NCBI RefSeq assembly: GCF_010731775.1
Contig: NZ_AP022590.1
Span: 4,216,001-4,280,000 of the forward strand
Length of the DNA stretch: 64,000 bases
Source: Mycobacterium mantenii
Lineage (GTDB): Bacteria; Actinomycetota; Actinomycetes; Mycobacteriales; Mycobacteriaceae
Direction of reading: 5' to 3'
Below the pieces are notes generated by a model. The model saw only the letters and a list, made by a program, of their open reading frames with translations. It made no database searches and was not told the origin of the DNA. Both the position numbers and the translations under genes were made by a program. Below are positions 8,794 through 17,112 of the stretch, piece after piece; the stretch's first letter is position 1; each line of letters opens with the position of its first letter.

Positions 8794-9252
8794 TTATTCC
8801 GGCGATTGCGCCAGCATCGCGAGCCGATCCATCGACTCGCGCAGCATGTCCGCCGTCGTCGCACGCGCGCGCTCGAGGCGGGTGGCGTCGTTCAGCGCCG
8901 TCCAGTCGTAGGTGTGGGTCACCGTGGTGAGTTCGGCGTTGACCGGGCTGAGCTCCCAACGCCACAGGTGGCCCGGCGGCTGCTTGTTGGGTTCGGCTGG
9001 GCGCCAAGCGATTTTACTGCCCTCGACGAACTCGGTGACGTGATTCTCCCGCACCGCACCATTGGTCAGCGTCGTCTTGAATACGTCACCCACTCGATGG
9101 ACCCGTTGCCCGGGAGCGGACGATGCCAGGTTGTTGTTGCCGTCCCAGCTGGGCTGGCGGGACGGGTCGGCGATCAGCTCGAAAATCCGGGCGGCATTGG
9201 CTGACATCACGCGGGTGGCGCTGACGACGCGTTCAGCTTCCGTATCGGGCAT
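8794..9252 (-). CDS. SRPBCC (START-like) ligand-binding protein
   Basis: 152 aa SRPBCC-superfamily protein, polyketide cyclase/dehydrase-like. It shows the typical order: VMSANAARIFELIADPSRQP, a central VTEFVEGSKIAWRP, HLWRWEL, and a long C-terminal helix. Such proteins bind hydrophobic ligands in a helix-grip cavity. The ATG at 9252 (MPDTEAER) starts where the family normally starts; a longer frame to 9372 adds unlike sequence. It converges on the methyltransferase gene (35 bp). No catalytic residues can be named. Confidence 0.8.
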   Translation of the reverse strand: MPDTEAERVVSATRVMSANAARIFELIADPSRQPSWDGNNNLASSAPGQRVHRVGDVFKTTLTNGAVRENHVTEFVEGSKIAWRPAEPNKQPPGHLWRWELSPVNAELTTVTHTYDWTALNDATRLERARATTADMLRESMDRLAMLAQSPE

Positions 9253-9400
9253 GCCGCTATCCAAGCACGTCGGGCGGCTTGGTCCGTTGGTGACTTTGGG
9301 CCGAGCCGCTGAGGACTTTTGGCCATCGCAGCACCGACGGTCGGGATGCGACGGTAATGGGTGCCGGGGCAACTCCGGTGGTCTGCTCGAAGTGCAGTAA

Positions 9401-9479
9401 GCCCATTTTTGGGCGAGGCCAACCGCAAGGGCCTGCTTGACCCACCGTCGTAAGACGGGGATCTGCCTTCGGGCAGACC
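9401..9479. terminator. Cluster of three hairpins after the SDR gene
   Basis: Three short stems follow each other: GCCCA-TTTT-TGGGC (9401-9414), CCGTC-GTAA-GACGG (9445-9458) and TCTGCC-TTCG-GGCAGA (9462-9477, a UUCG-type tetraloop). They lie 20-100 bp past the stop of the minus-strand SDR and upstream of the SRPBCC gene. They probably stop or attenuate transcription leaving the SDR gene. Confidence 0.5.
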
Positions 9480-9497
9480 TTCATGTGTCCAGGCGGT

Positions 9498-10193
9498 TCA
9501 CCCCATCCGGGGCAGCGTCTCGACCGGGCCGGACAGGGCCGCCTTGACGTAGCGGGTGTCGTCGTCGGCCAGCACCTCGGTGTCGTCCGCCTCGATGCCG
9601 TCCACGATCGCGCGCGCCACCTGGCGCGGGTCGTTCTTGGGTGCGTCGAAGCCGGAGGTCATGTCGGTGTCGGTGAAGCTGAGGTGCGCGGCAACGACCA
9701 GGGTGCCTTGCTTCTCGAGCTCGATACGCAGCGAATTGGTTGTCGACCACAGCGCCGCCTTGGAGTCGCCATACCCGCCGGATCCGGGCATCCAGGACAA
9801 GATCGAGGCGATGTCGACCAGGGCGCCACCACCGTTGCCGGCCAGGATCGGCGCGAACGCCTTAGCGACCCGGAGCGCGCCGAAGTAGTTCGTCTCGAAC
9901 ACGGCGCGTACTTCCTCGATGTCGCTGTCGAGCAGCTTGCGCGCGCCGAGTACGCCCGCGTTGTTGATGACGATGTCGGCGTCCGGAGCCGAAACAGCCA
10001 GGGCCGCCACCGACTCGGGCTTGGTAACGTCCAATTCGACGCTGACTACCCGGGGATCCTGACTGGGCTTTGGCGCCCGCGCAGTCGCGTAAACCTTGGC
10101 TGCGCCCCGTTCCAGCAACTCCGCCACGATGGCCTTGCCGAGACCGCGCTGCCCGCCGGTGACCACCACCGTCGACCCCTTGACGTTGACCAT
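9498..10193 (-). CDS. Short-chain dehydrogenase/reductase
   Basis: 231 aa classical SDR with TGGQRGLG, NNAG and the catalytic YGDSK. The ATG at 10193 is preceded by GAAGGAGCGGGAG. It diverges from a CGNR-type regulator, and the shared gap carries face-to-face promoters and nested dyads, so the regulator very likely controls this gene. Its size and motifs match small NAD(P)H-dependent reductases of unknown substrate. Confidence 0.87.
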   Translation of the reverse strand: MVNVKGSTVVVTGGQRGLGKAIVAELLERGAAKVYATARAPKPSQDPRVVSVELDVTKPESVAALAVSAPDADIVINNAGVLGARKLLDSDIEEVRAVFETNYFGALRVAKAFAPILAGNGGGALVDIASILSWMPGSGGYGDSKAALWSTTNSLRIELEKQGTLVVAAHLSFTDTDMTSGFDAPKNDPRQVARAIVDGIEADDTEVLADDDTRYVKAALSGPVETLPRMG

Positions 10194-10212
10194 GACTCCC
10201 GCTCCTTCGACT

Positions 10213-10280
10213 TAGGCAAATCTATTTTGTTTGCGTCACGCTAGTTGACCATTGCGACATAGTCAATTAGTCTTTGCCTA
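10213..10280. promoter_or_regulatory. Face-to-face divergent promoters with nested palindromes
   Basis: Plus-strand promoter: TTGACC (10245-10250), 17 nt, TAGTCT (10268-10273). Seven bases later comes the ATG of the CGNR gene, so that transcript is predicted to be leaderless. Minus-strand promoter: TTGACT (10266-10261), 17 nt, TAGCGT (10243-10238), giving about a 38-nt leader for the SDR. The two promoters overlap almost completely. An inner dyad CTAGTTGAC / GTCAATTAG (10241-10249, 10262-10270, one mismatch) contains both -35 boxes. An outer exact dyad TAGGCAAA / TTTGCCTA (10213-10220, 10273-10280) flanks them. Confidence 0.7.
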
Positions 10281-10933
10281 TGTCTATTCCGTGGACTGCG
10301 TCACAGCGGTACGGGTGCGCCACGGCACCGGCAGGCCTCGGCCTGGTCCAGGACTTCCTCAACACGAGGGCTATCGACGGGTACGGGCCGGACCTGCTGG
10401 CCAACCCGGAGAATGCCGGCGACTGGGCGGCCACCGCGGTGCGGGCGTGGTCGTCCGTCCGCGATGTGGATTTGTCGTCACCGGAGTTGCGTGACGCGGA
10501 TTTGGTCAAGCTGCGCGCCTTGCGGACCACCATCGGGCGGCTGGTGGCCGGCGAACCGCCGAGCCGTCGGGGCGTCGGCGGTGTCGGTGCATTTTTCACG
10601 CTGTCCGACGCCGGTGAGGTGCGGCTGGACCCCAGCGGCAGCGGTTGGCGCTGGCTGGCATCGGCCCTGTGGGGCGAGATCCTGCTGAGCCAGCAAGCCG
10701 GTACCTGGCGGCGGATCAAGCGCTGCCACAACCACCGGTGCGGTTCGACGTTCTACGACCGCTCGAAGAACAACAGCGGGGTCTGGCACGACGTCAAGAC
10801 GTGCGGCAACGCCGTCAACCTGCGGGCCTCCCGGGCCCGGCGGCGCGAACGCGATCGGGCCGCGGGCTCAGGCCTTCTGCCAGAGCAGGCGGTACCGGTA
10901 GTAGAGACCCCGCCGGATGCGGGCCCCCGGTAG
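10280..10933 (+). CDS. CGNR zinc-finger transcriptional regulator
   Basis: 217 aa protein with an N-terminal ABATE-like stress domain (LVQDFLNTRA...) and a C-terminal CGNR zinc finger. The zinc ligands are Cys-His-rich (RCHNHRCGSTFYDRS, then TCGNAVNLRASRARRR), with the signature CGNR-type tail. The ATG at 10280 lies 7 nt after a -10 box with no room for a ribosome site, indicating leaderless initiation; a TTG at 10274 is less likely. It probably represses itself and the divergent SDR. Its 3' end overlaps the convergent methyltransferase gene by 66 bp. Confidence 0.85.
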   Translation: MSIPWTASQRYGCATAPAGLGLVQDFLNTRAIDGYGPDLLANPENAGDWAATAVRAWSSVRDVDLSSPELRDADLVKLRALRTTIGRLVAGEPPSRRGVGGVGAFFTLSDAGEVRLDPSGSGWRWLASALWGEILLSQQAGTWRRIKRCHNHRCGSTFYDRSKNNSGVWHDVKTCGNAVNLRASRARRRERDRAAGSGLLPEQAVPVVETPPDAGPR

Positions 10934-11479
10934 GACGTCCCTTGTGGTCCGCCGGATCTCGGCCAGACTTTCGCGGGGATCGGCGACCGCGACCCCGATG
11001 TTGCGAGTTTCCCGGTGCAGCAACGAACCCGCGTATGCCGCCGGTGTACAAAGACCGGCCCACACCCAGTCGGCGACGCTCTTGTTGGCGGACAGTCCGA
11101 TGACAGCCAATTTGCCTGCGGGGCGAAGCATCTCGCGCGCCTTCTGCAATGCGGCGCGCAGCCGCAGATGATGCAGGCTGGCAACGAAGGTGATGGGATC
11201 GAAGGAACGCTCGGCCGGCTCGAGATCCTCGAACGGCAGCAGTTCCACCGAGGCGTTTCCGATCGGCTGCAATCGCTCCGATGCGCGCCACACCGATATC
11301 GGATCCGCATCGATGCCCACGACGCGGCGTGATACCGCGGCTAACCGCTGAGCAAGCAGCCCCTCCCCGCATCCGACCTCCAGGACATCGCCGCGGTTCC
11401 GCGAGGCGATACCGATCAGCCAGGGGTGATAGGCGCTGTTGTGGTTCCAGTAGAAGTCGTGCTTCGCGTAGTCATTCAC
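10868..11479 (-). CDS. SAM-dependent methyltransferase
   Basis: 203 aa class I methyltransferase with motif I LEVGCGEG near residue 34, acidic motif II VVGIDADP and the post-motif FVASLHHLRLRAAL. The C-terminus (LYYRYRLLWQKA) looks complete, so the 66-bp antisense overlap with the CGNR gene is probably genuine. A possible 54-aa gene ends 27 bp upstream and could be in the same operon. The substrate is unknown. Confidence 0.83.
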   Translation of the reverse strand: MNDYAKHDFYWNHNSAYHPWLIGIASRNRGDVLEVGCGEGLLAQRLAAVSRRVVGIDADPISVWRASERLQPIGNASVELLPFEDLEPAERSFDPITFVASLHHLRLRAALQKAREMLRPAGKLAVIGLSANKSVADWVWAGLCTPAAYAGSLLHRETRNIGVAVADPRESLAEIRRTTRDVLPGARIRRGLYYRYRLLWQKA

Positions 11480-11506
11480 CGTCGCCCCAGTCTGCCCGTC
11501 TGGGGG

Positions 11507-11671
11507 TCAACAGCGTTCGACGCCTCTGGACATCAGGCGCGGGCCCGCGGTCGCGGGGCGCCGCTTGCCTTTGAGCATCACGTGCAAGACGCCGGAGGCG
11601 CGCGACTTCAGTGGCGCGACCATGTCGAAAGTGGCGGGAGCCTGGCTGACCCAGGCCGGAAGTGTAGCCAC
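11507..11671 (-). CDS. Possible small protein upstream of methyltransferase
   Basis: A 54-codon frame starts at a GTG (11671) with AAAGGA 7 nt upstream and ends 27 bp before the methyltransferase start. It begins MATLPAWVSQAPATF and its C-terminal half is very basic (LKGKRRPATAGPR). I recognise no family. Support is the good ribosome site and position; codon bias is weak. The rest of the roughly 345-bp gap (11672-11825) shows no other gene. Confidence 0.35.
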   Translation of the reverse strand: MATLPAWVSQAPATFDMVAPLKSRASGVLHVMLKGKRRPATAGPRLMSRGVERC

Positions 11672-11825
11672 AGTGTGTTCCTTTGTTATTTCGGCCTGTG
11701 CGCCGACTCATTGAATTGCACCGCAGCTGTTTTACGGGGGTGCCGCGCCGTGGTAAACGCGACGAAAAGCCATTCTGTGGCGTGCGGCACACCTAAGCCG
11801 CAACGAAAGGCACGCAACTGCCTTG

Positions 11826-12671
11826 CTAGTGAAAACCCTTGAACCGGCGTAGATAACCAAGCAAACGGTGTGCCGGCACCGGTTTGGGCCAGTCGTCGGA
11901 GCGGAAATACGCGTCAGTGCCCCCGTCGACAAACACTACACTGCCGCACAGGAAATCGGCGGCATCGGACAACATGAAACACATCCACTCCGCCATGTGT
12001 CCCGCGTCACCGAAGCCGCCAAGCGGGACCGGGAACGACCGGACGGCCTTGGCCTGCCGGGGGTCCGACAATTGTTCTTGCAGAAGCGGTGTCATGATCG
12101 CGCCGGGCGACAGGGCGTTCAGGCGCACGCCCGACCCGGCCCATTCCGGCAGCACCGCGTGTCGCCGCACCCAACGGCTGACAGCGATCTTGGAAGCCGC
12201 ATACATCATCGTCGGCGCCGCCGGACCCATCAGCCGCACCGCTCGCAGCGCCTTGTCGGCATCGTGATCAAGCAGCGCCTTGACGGCCCGGCGCGGCACC
12301 GCGGGCACCGTTGTTGTCGAATTACTAGCGACGACAACGACCTTCGCGCCTTCGGCGGTGGCCAGCGCCGAGCGCCAGGCGGCCAGCAATTCGACTACCC
12401 CGAAATAGTTGACCGCGGCGATCTGGCGGACCCGATCCCGGCCGGGGCTGGGACCCAGACCGGCCGCCAGCACCGCGCCGTCCAGTCTGTTGTCGGAGGC
12501 CGCCAAGACGCGGTCGGCGGCCTCTTTGCGTCCATCTGGCGACGACAGATCGGCGACGATGTCGGCGTCCTTGATGTCGACACCGATGATGGTGTGCCCG
12601 TTGTCCCGAAGACGCTGCGCGGTCTCGCGGCCCATCCCCGAAGCCGACCCGGTAATCGCATAGGTCCCCAT
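11826..12671 (-). CDS. Short-chain dehydrogenase/reductase (3-alpha-HSD-like)
   Basis: 281 aa SDR with TGSASGMG at residues 7-14, a VLAAG motif in place of NNAG, catalytic YAASK and a C-terminal VVFVDGGTDA. The short first half (an acidic DIKDADIVADLSS directly after the Rossmann turn) resembles 3-alpha-hydroxysteroid dehydrogenase/carbonyl reductases. The ATG has GGAGGAG 4 nt upstream. It is the last gene of a minus-strand run after the MmgE/PrpD and DUF2127 genes (87-bp gap). Confidence 0.83.
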   Translation of the reverse strand: MGTYAITGSASGMGRETAQRLRDNGHTIIGVDIKDADIVADLSSPDGRKEAADRVLAASDNRLDGAVLAAGLGPSPGRDRVRQIAAVNYFGVVELLAAWRSALATAEGAKVVVVASNSTTTVPAVPRRAVKALLDHDADKALRAVRLMGPAAPTMMYAASKIAVSRWVRRHAVLPEWAGSGVRLNALSPGAIMTPLLQEQLSDPRQAKAVRSFPVPLGGFGDAGHMAEWMCFMLSDAADFLCGSVVFVDGGTDAYFRSDDWPKPVPAHRLLGYLRRFKGFH

Positions 12672-12758
12672 AGGCTCCTCCGTTCTCAGGGCAGTATGCC
12701 CGGTGACCCTGTCGCTCCGGCTGGCCCCGCCCGCTGAGTGGCCGAGGACATTTTCGGA

Positions 12759-13523
12759 TCAGGGTTCCGCCGCGGCCTTCTCGACGTCGAGCAGCTGTTC
12801 GCCGCGCCGCTCTTCGTCATAGGCCTTGCGTCCGCCCCGCAGCCCGAACAGCCGTTTCGAGATCAGCAGGTAGATCACCGCGGCGACGTTGATGGTGAAG
12901 GTCACCGCGCGGGTCATCGTGATGCCCCTGGCCAGGTCGTAGATCTCCAGCGGCAAGAAGACCGAGGTGGCGATCACCGCGAAGTATTCGCCCCAGCGTT
13001 TCAGTAGCCACAGGCCCACCCCTTCGACGACCTCGAGCAGCGCGTAACCGGCCAGCATCAGGGTCAGCAGCGCCAGGGTGGACGGCTTGGCAGCCAGTGC
13101 CTTCTCCAACTCGTGCACGATCGTCATCTGATCGACCTTGAAGCCCGCGGCGCGAAAGACCGGCAGGTCGCGATCGAAGGTGGCCTGAATGGCGCCGCGC
13201 GCGCCGCGAAACTTCCACACCGCGTAGGCCGCCAGCGCAATCGCCACCGCCCGGAACAAGCGTTCCACCGCCAGTACGCGGATGATGATGGCCTGGCGTA
13301 ATGCCTTGCCGCGCGTGATCATCGGTGCGTCTTCGGCGCGGCCGCGGCCATGCGGCTCACCGACCGTGAATTCGCCGCACCGCAAGCAGCGCCACACTTC
13401 ACCCAGCCCGGTGCGCCCGCTCAGCCGGTCGGCGAGTGACTTCTCGTCGGGTGCATAGGTGACGTGACCGGCAACAGCGCAGGTGACCAGCTCCCACCGA
13501 TTGCGGCCGTGTTCTTTGCCCAT
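12759..13523 (-). CDS. DUF2127 integral membrane protein with N-terminal zinc-ribbon-like segment
   Basis: 254 aa. Residues 8-50 contain CAVAGH and WRCLRCGEF, a possible zinc ribbon. A DUF2127 membrane domain with about four hydrophobic segments follows (LFRAVAIALAAYAVW, LALLTLMLAGYALLEVVEG, YFAVIATSVFLPLEIYDL, VAAVIYLLISKRLFGL). It belongs to a family of unknown function. The ATG at 13523 is taken because upstream residues are low-complexity; a GTG at 13544 is possible. It lies 67 bp after the MmgE/PrpD stop on the same strand. Confidence 0.75.
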   Translation of the reverse strand: MGKEHGRNRWELVTCAVAGHVTYAPDEKSLADRLSGRTGLGEVWRCLRCGEFTVGEPHGRGRAEDAPMITRGKALRQAIIIRVLAVERLFRAVAIALAAYAVWKFRGARGAIQATFDRDLPVFRAAGFKVDQMTIVHELEKALAAKPSTLALLTLMLAGYALLEVVEGVGLWLLKRWGEYFAVIATSVFLPLEIYDLARGITMTRAVTFTINVAAVIYLLISKRLFGLRGGRKAYDEERRGEQLLDVEKAAAEP

Positions 13524-13590
13524 CGCCGGATCATTCACGGCGGGCGGTCGACCACGCAAGGGGGCGCGCACATCCTGCGCAGCAAGGGCG

Positions 13591-14997
13591 TCAGAAGCGG
13601 GGCTTGCTGCGTGCGCGCCGGGCGGTGGGAAGCACCGACCCGAGTAGGCCGGTGAGTCCGGTGATCGGGATTTCGTCGAGCCGGGACACTGCGGCGACAA
13701 TGTCGGCGCGCAAAGGGGCGTCGCAGAACGGTTCGGCGAGCCAGCCGAACTTGTCCACGACCCGTTCCCAGGACATCGGGCGGGTGGGTGATCCCTCGTA
13801 ATCCGACTGCTCGCGGCTGAACTCTCGCCCGTCGTCCACGATCACGTGCACACGAGCCGCCGTGCGTTGCGGATAATCCGCCGTCAGATCGGCGGCCGGC
13901 TTGACCTCCACCCGTGACAGCAGTTCCTGGACGTCGCTTCGCGAAACCCGCTCGTCTTCAAGCTGTTCGGGGCCGACACCGCCGTCGATCAGGGCGACCG
14001 CGGTCAGGTATTTGAGGTTGTAGTCGGCCTGCTCCTTGGTGATCGGATGTTCTTTGTCGCCGTACGCTCCCCCACCGGCGAAGTCGTATGCCCCCTGGAA
14101 GACCTCGAGGACGACCCGCGCGACATCCGCACCGCGCAAACCGTTCTCGCTGCGAACTGCCAGCACCGCATCGATCACCACCTGACCGTGGATGAGCGAG
14201 CAGTACTGCTTCAAGTAGGTCTGCTCGACGCAGGTGAGACCCCGGTCAGCGGTGCGGAGATCGATGGGCTGATCGAACAGCTGCACCAACCCGTGTGGGC
14301 CTTCGAACAGCGACTTGGGTCCGGTGATGCCGCGGGCGGCCAGCATCGTGGTGTACACCGCACGCATACCGGTGATCGCCGGCGAGATGCCCTTCCAGTT
14401 CGAAACCGGTTCGGCGTGCACGGTCGCCAACGACACGTTGTCGGCCGCCGCGGCGGCGATGGCGTTGGCGGTCTGCTCGGCGCTCAGTCCCAGCAGCTTT
14501 GCGCTGCCCGCCGCAACCGACATCGACAGCTGCAGCGCGTGATTGAGTCCGCGCGCCATCACGGGAACCTGCGCGCTGAAACGGCATTGGATCTCGTATG
14601 CGACTGCCAGTGCCAGCAGAAAGTCGTCTCCGCCGGCGCCGGTGTGCTCGGCGACGGCCAGAATGGCGCCGATGTTGTCGGCGGGATGGCAGAGCCCGCC
14701 CACGGTCAGATAGGTGTCGAGCAGATCGGGATAGCGCACCAGCACCGCGTTGAAAAACGCGGCCTGGTCCACCGATGCCCGCCCGCCGCCGACCAGGGTG
14801 GCCGTCGGGGCGCCACCGAACCGGGCGGTGTGTTCGCGAAGCGTCGGGATGAGCTCGCCGTCCAGTGAACCGACCGCGCACGCGATGCTGTCCAGCACAT
14901 TGCGTTTCAACAACGCCCGCGGTTGTCCGGTCAGATCCGCCGGTCGCGCACGAATGACGAAATCGGCCAGATCGTCGACAACGTAGTTATGTGCCAC
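13591..14997 (-). CDS. MmgE/PrpD-family protein (2-methylcitrate dehydratase-like)
   Basis: 468 aa member of the MmgE/PrpD family, which includes 2-methylcitrate dehydratase, cis-aconitate decarboxylase and many uncharacterised dehydratases. Family segments seen are VLDSIACAVGS near residue 40, CHPADNIGAILAVAE and a C-terminal VEVKPAADLTADYP. The GTG start has GGGAGG 9 nt upstream. It has none of the methylcitrate-cycle partners (prpB/prpC) nearby. It lies beside an IclR regulator and a dehydrogenase cluster, suggesting a role in organic-acid or alicyclic catabolism. Confidence 0.82.
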   Translation of the reverse strand: MAHNYVVDDLADFVIRARPADLTGQPRALLKRNVLDSIACAVGSLDGELIPTLREHTARFGGAPTATLVGGGRASVDQAAFFNAVLVRYPDLLDTYLTVGGLCHPADNIGAILAVAEHTGAGGDDFLLALAVAYEIQCRFSAQVPVMARGLNHALQLSMSVAAGSAKLLGLSAEQTANAIAAAAADNVSLATVHAEPVSNWKGISPAITGMRAVYTTMLAARGITGPKSLFEGPHGLVQLFDQPIDLRTADRGLTCVEQTYLKQYCSLIHGQVVIDAVLAVRSENGLRGADVARVVLEVFQGAYDFAGGGAYGDKEHPITKEQADYNLKYLTAVALIDGGVGPEQLEDERVSRSDVQELLSRVEVKPAADLTADYPQRTAARVHVIVDDGREFSREQSDYEGSPTRPMSWERVVDKFGWLAEPFCDAPLRADIVAAVSRLDEIPITGLTGLLGSVLPTARRARSKPRF

Positions 14998-15078
14998 CAG
15001 TTTTCGCCTCCCAGGCGAGGCTACCTTGCCGCGGGCGGGCAGCGACCGCCGTCCGGTGCCCGATCTTTGTGCGATGCA

Positions 15079-15978
15079 CTACATGGCGGTGTCGATCGCG
15101 GCCGGTCGCGGTGGCGACCCGCTCAGTTCGGCCGTCTCGTCGGTCAGGTGTTTACCGATGTCCCGGATCTGGCGGGCGCTCAGCGCACACAGCGGGTGCA
15201 CGGCCACCATCAGGGCGACGCGCCGCCGACCGTCGAAAACCGGCGCGGCGATGGTCACGACGGGTTGCTTGCGGCGGCCCGGGTTGTCGTCGGAGAGGAA
15301 TCCGATGGTGGTGAACTCGACCAGCAACTGATCCATGATGTGGCGCACCGGAGTCGGCATCTCGCTGCTGTCCAAGGTGCCGACCACCTGCACCGCCTGC
15401 GCAAGCGCCGGCGTCGTCCAATCGACGTCGAAGCCGCGTTCACGCGTGTGGGCCAACACCTGTCTGAGGCGCTCCGTGCGGTCGGCATTGCCGCCCGCGC
15501 CGCGCCGGATCCACGCGCGTTGTTCCTCCTCGGTGTCCCAGGCCGCCATCGCGACGCCGAACGGCGGCGCGTACGGAATGCGATCACCCGGTATTCCCGA
15601 GGGCTGGGTGGCCGGTTCACCCTCAAATGCGGTGACCACCAAGGATTCACCGAACTTCTCGACCACCGAACAGGCGTAGCCGACTTCGCGGGAGAGTCGC
15701 AGCGCCGCGGACCGCGCCGCATGCGCGAGCGGCCGGGCGGTGTCCGTGCGGGCGGCCACCACGGCGAGCGCGGGACCGAGGGTGAACGTTTTTGCGACCG
15801 GATCGCGACTGGCCCAACCGCGGTCACACAACGTCTTCAGAATTGCGTGCGCGGTCGCCTGGGTGAGATCCAGCTCGCGCACCACATCGGAGAAGCGCAG
15901 TCGCGCACTTCCGGACCGCGCCAGCAGCTCGACGACATCGAGCACGCGGGCGGTCGGCGCTGACGTCGATCCGCGAAT
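15079..15978 (-). CDS. IclR-family regulator, probable ATT start
   Basis: About 299 aa IclR-type regulator. A winged helix-turn-helix occupies residues about 12-70 (LRFSDVVRELDLTQATAHAI), followed by the effector-binding domain (GYACSVVEKFGESLVVTAF). The first usable GTG (15945) would start at the very edge of the DNA-binding domain and has no ribosome site. Eleven codons upstream, an ATT at 15978 lies exactly 7 nt after AAAGGAG, with a stop just beyond, giving the N-terminus (M)RGSTSAPTARVLDVV typical of the family. It diverges from the alcohol dehydrogenase operon, its likely target. Confidence 0.82.
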   Translation of the reverse strand: MRGSTSAPTARVLDVVELLARSGSARLRFSDVVRELDLTQATAHAILKTLCDRGWASRDPVAKTFTLGPALAVVAARTDTARPLAHAARSAALRLSREVGYACSVVEKFGESLVVTAFEGEPATQPSGIPGDRIPYAPPFGVAMAAWDTEEEQRAWIRRGAGGNADRTERLRQVLAHTRERGFDVDWTTPALAQAVQVVGTLDSSEMPTPVRHIMDQLLVEFTTIGFLSDDNPGRRKQPVVTIAAPVFDGRRRVALMVAVHPLCALSARQIRDIGKHLTDETAELSGSPPRPAAIDTAM

Positions 15979-16020
15979 CGCTTGACTCCTTTACGACGGC
16001 GTTTTTACAGTTGTGCGAAC

Positions 16021-16049
16021 ATTCGAGATCATATATCGATTATTCGAGA
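16021..16049. promoter_or_regulatory. Direct repeats in IclR/dehydrogenase divergent promoter
   Basis: ATTCGAGA occurs at 16021-16028 and 16042-16049, 21 bp apart (two helical turns), flanking an AT-rich ATATATCGAT block. The repeats lie in the 82-bp gap between the IclR gene and the TTG start of the dehydrogenase. They are good candidates for IclR binding. The second repeat overlaps the ribosome-site region of the dehydrogenase. Confidence 0.45.
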
Positions 16050-16060
16050 GAGTTAACGCA

Positions 16061-17112
16061 TTGCGCGCTGTGGTGTTACGGGACGGGCGGTTGCAGGTCC
16101 GCGAGACGCCGGACCCCGAGCCCGGACCGGGCGAGTTGCTGCTGCGCACGTTGAGCACTGCGATCTGCGCATCCGACGTACATTTCATGGATCATCCCGA
16201 ACTTGCCGTCGACGACCCGACCGGTCGCTCGTTGTACGACACCGAGCGCGACATCGTGCTCGGCCACGAATTCGCCGGCGAGGTCATCGGGCGCGGGCCC
16301 GGCTGCACCGACCAGTTCGCCCTCGGTACGCGCGTGACGGCCATGCCGGTGCGCCTTGTCGATGGCGGCGCGGGCGGAATGCGGATCATCGGTCAGCATC
16401 CCGAGGCGCAGGGCAGTTTCGCTGAGCTGCTGGTGGTTTCGGAAGTTGCGGCCAAACCCGTCCCCGATGAGGTGTCCGGCGACGCCGTGGCATTGACCGA
16501 CGCGTTCGCCGTCGGCGAGTTCTACGTGCGGTCGGCGCAGTTGCAACAAGGCGAGATCCCCATCGTCGTCGGCGCGGGAGCGATCGGGCTCTCAGCGGTC
16601 GCAGCCCTGGCCGGTCGCGGCATCGAACCCATCGTCGTCACGGACTACAAATCCGACCGGCGCCAACTCGCCCGTGACCGCTTCGGCGCGCACGTCCTGG
16701 TCGACGCGGCCGACACGTCCCCGTTCGACGCGTTTAACCAGGTCCGTGCGCAATACGGGTTGTCCGGCCCCGCAGTCATATTCGAATGCGTGGGGGCATC
16801 CGGCTTGATTCAGAAACTGGTCGAATCCGCCGAAATGGGCACCGCATCTACTGTGCGGGCGGCTGGTACACCGGCGACACCCTCGACATCACCACCGCCA
16901 CCCGCCAGGGCGTGACCATCCAGTTCGGTGGTGGCCCGCACCCGCAAGACTGGTACGGCACACTCGACGCCATCGTGGCGGGCCGGTTGGACCCGCTGCC
17001 GAGCGTCGGCAAGATCATCGGCCTCGACGAGGTGCCGGACGCCCTCGATCAGGCCCGCAGGTCCGACGGTCCGCCCAGAATCGTCGTCCGCCCGAATGGA
17101 GACATCTTGTGA
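16061..17112 (+). pseudogene. Zinc-type alcohol dehydrogenase with one frameshift
   Basis: MDR-family alcohol dehydrogenase reading well from a TTG at 16061 (MRAVVLRDG, GAGAG ahead) through the catalytic-zinc segment (CASDVH, GHEFAGEV) and nucleotide-binding VVGAGAIGLSA. At 16841-16843 the frame breaks. Downstream sequence continues the same protein in the next frame (RIYCAGGWYTGD ... PRIVVRPNGDIL) to the TGA at 17110-17112. Inserting one base after GGGCAC restores a single protein of about 350 aa. The usual four-Cys structural zinc loop is absent. Its natural stop overlaps the next start (GTGA), so the operon layout is intact. This is either a young pseudogene or a base-calling error. Confidence 0.8.
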
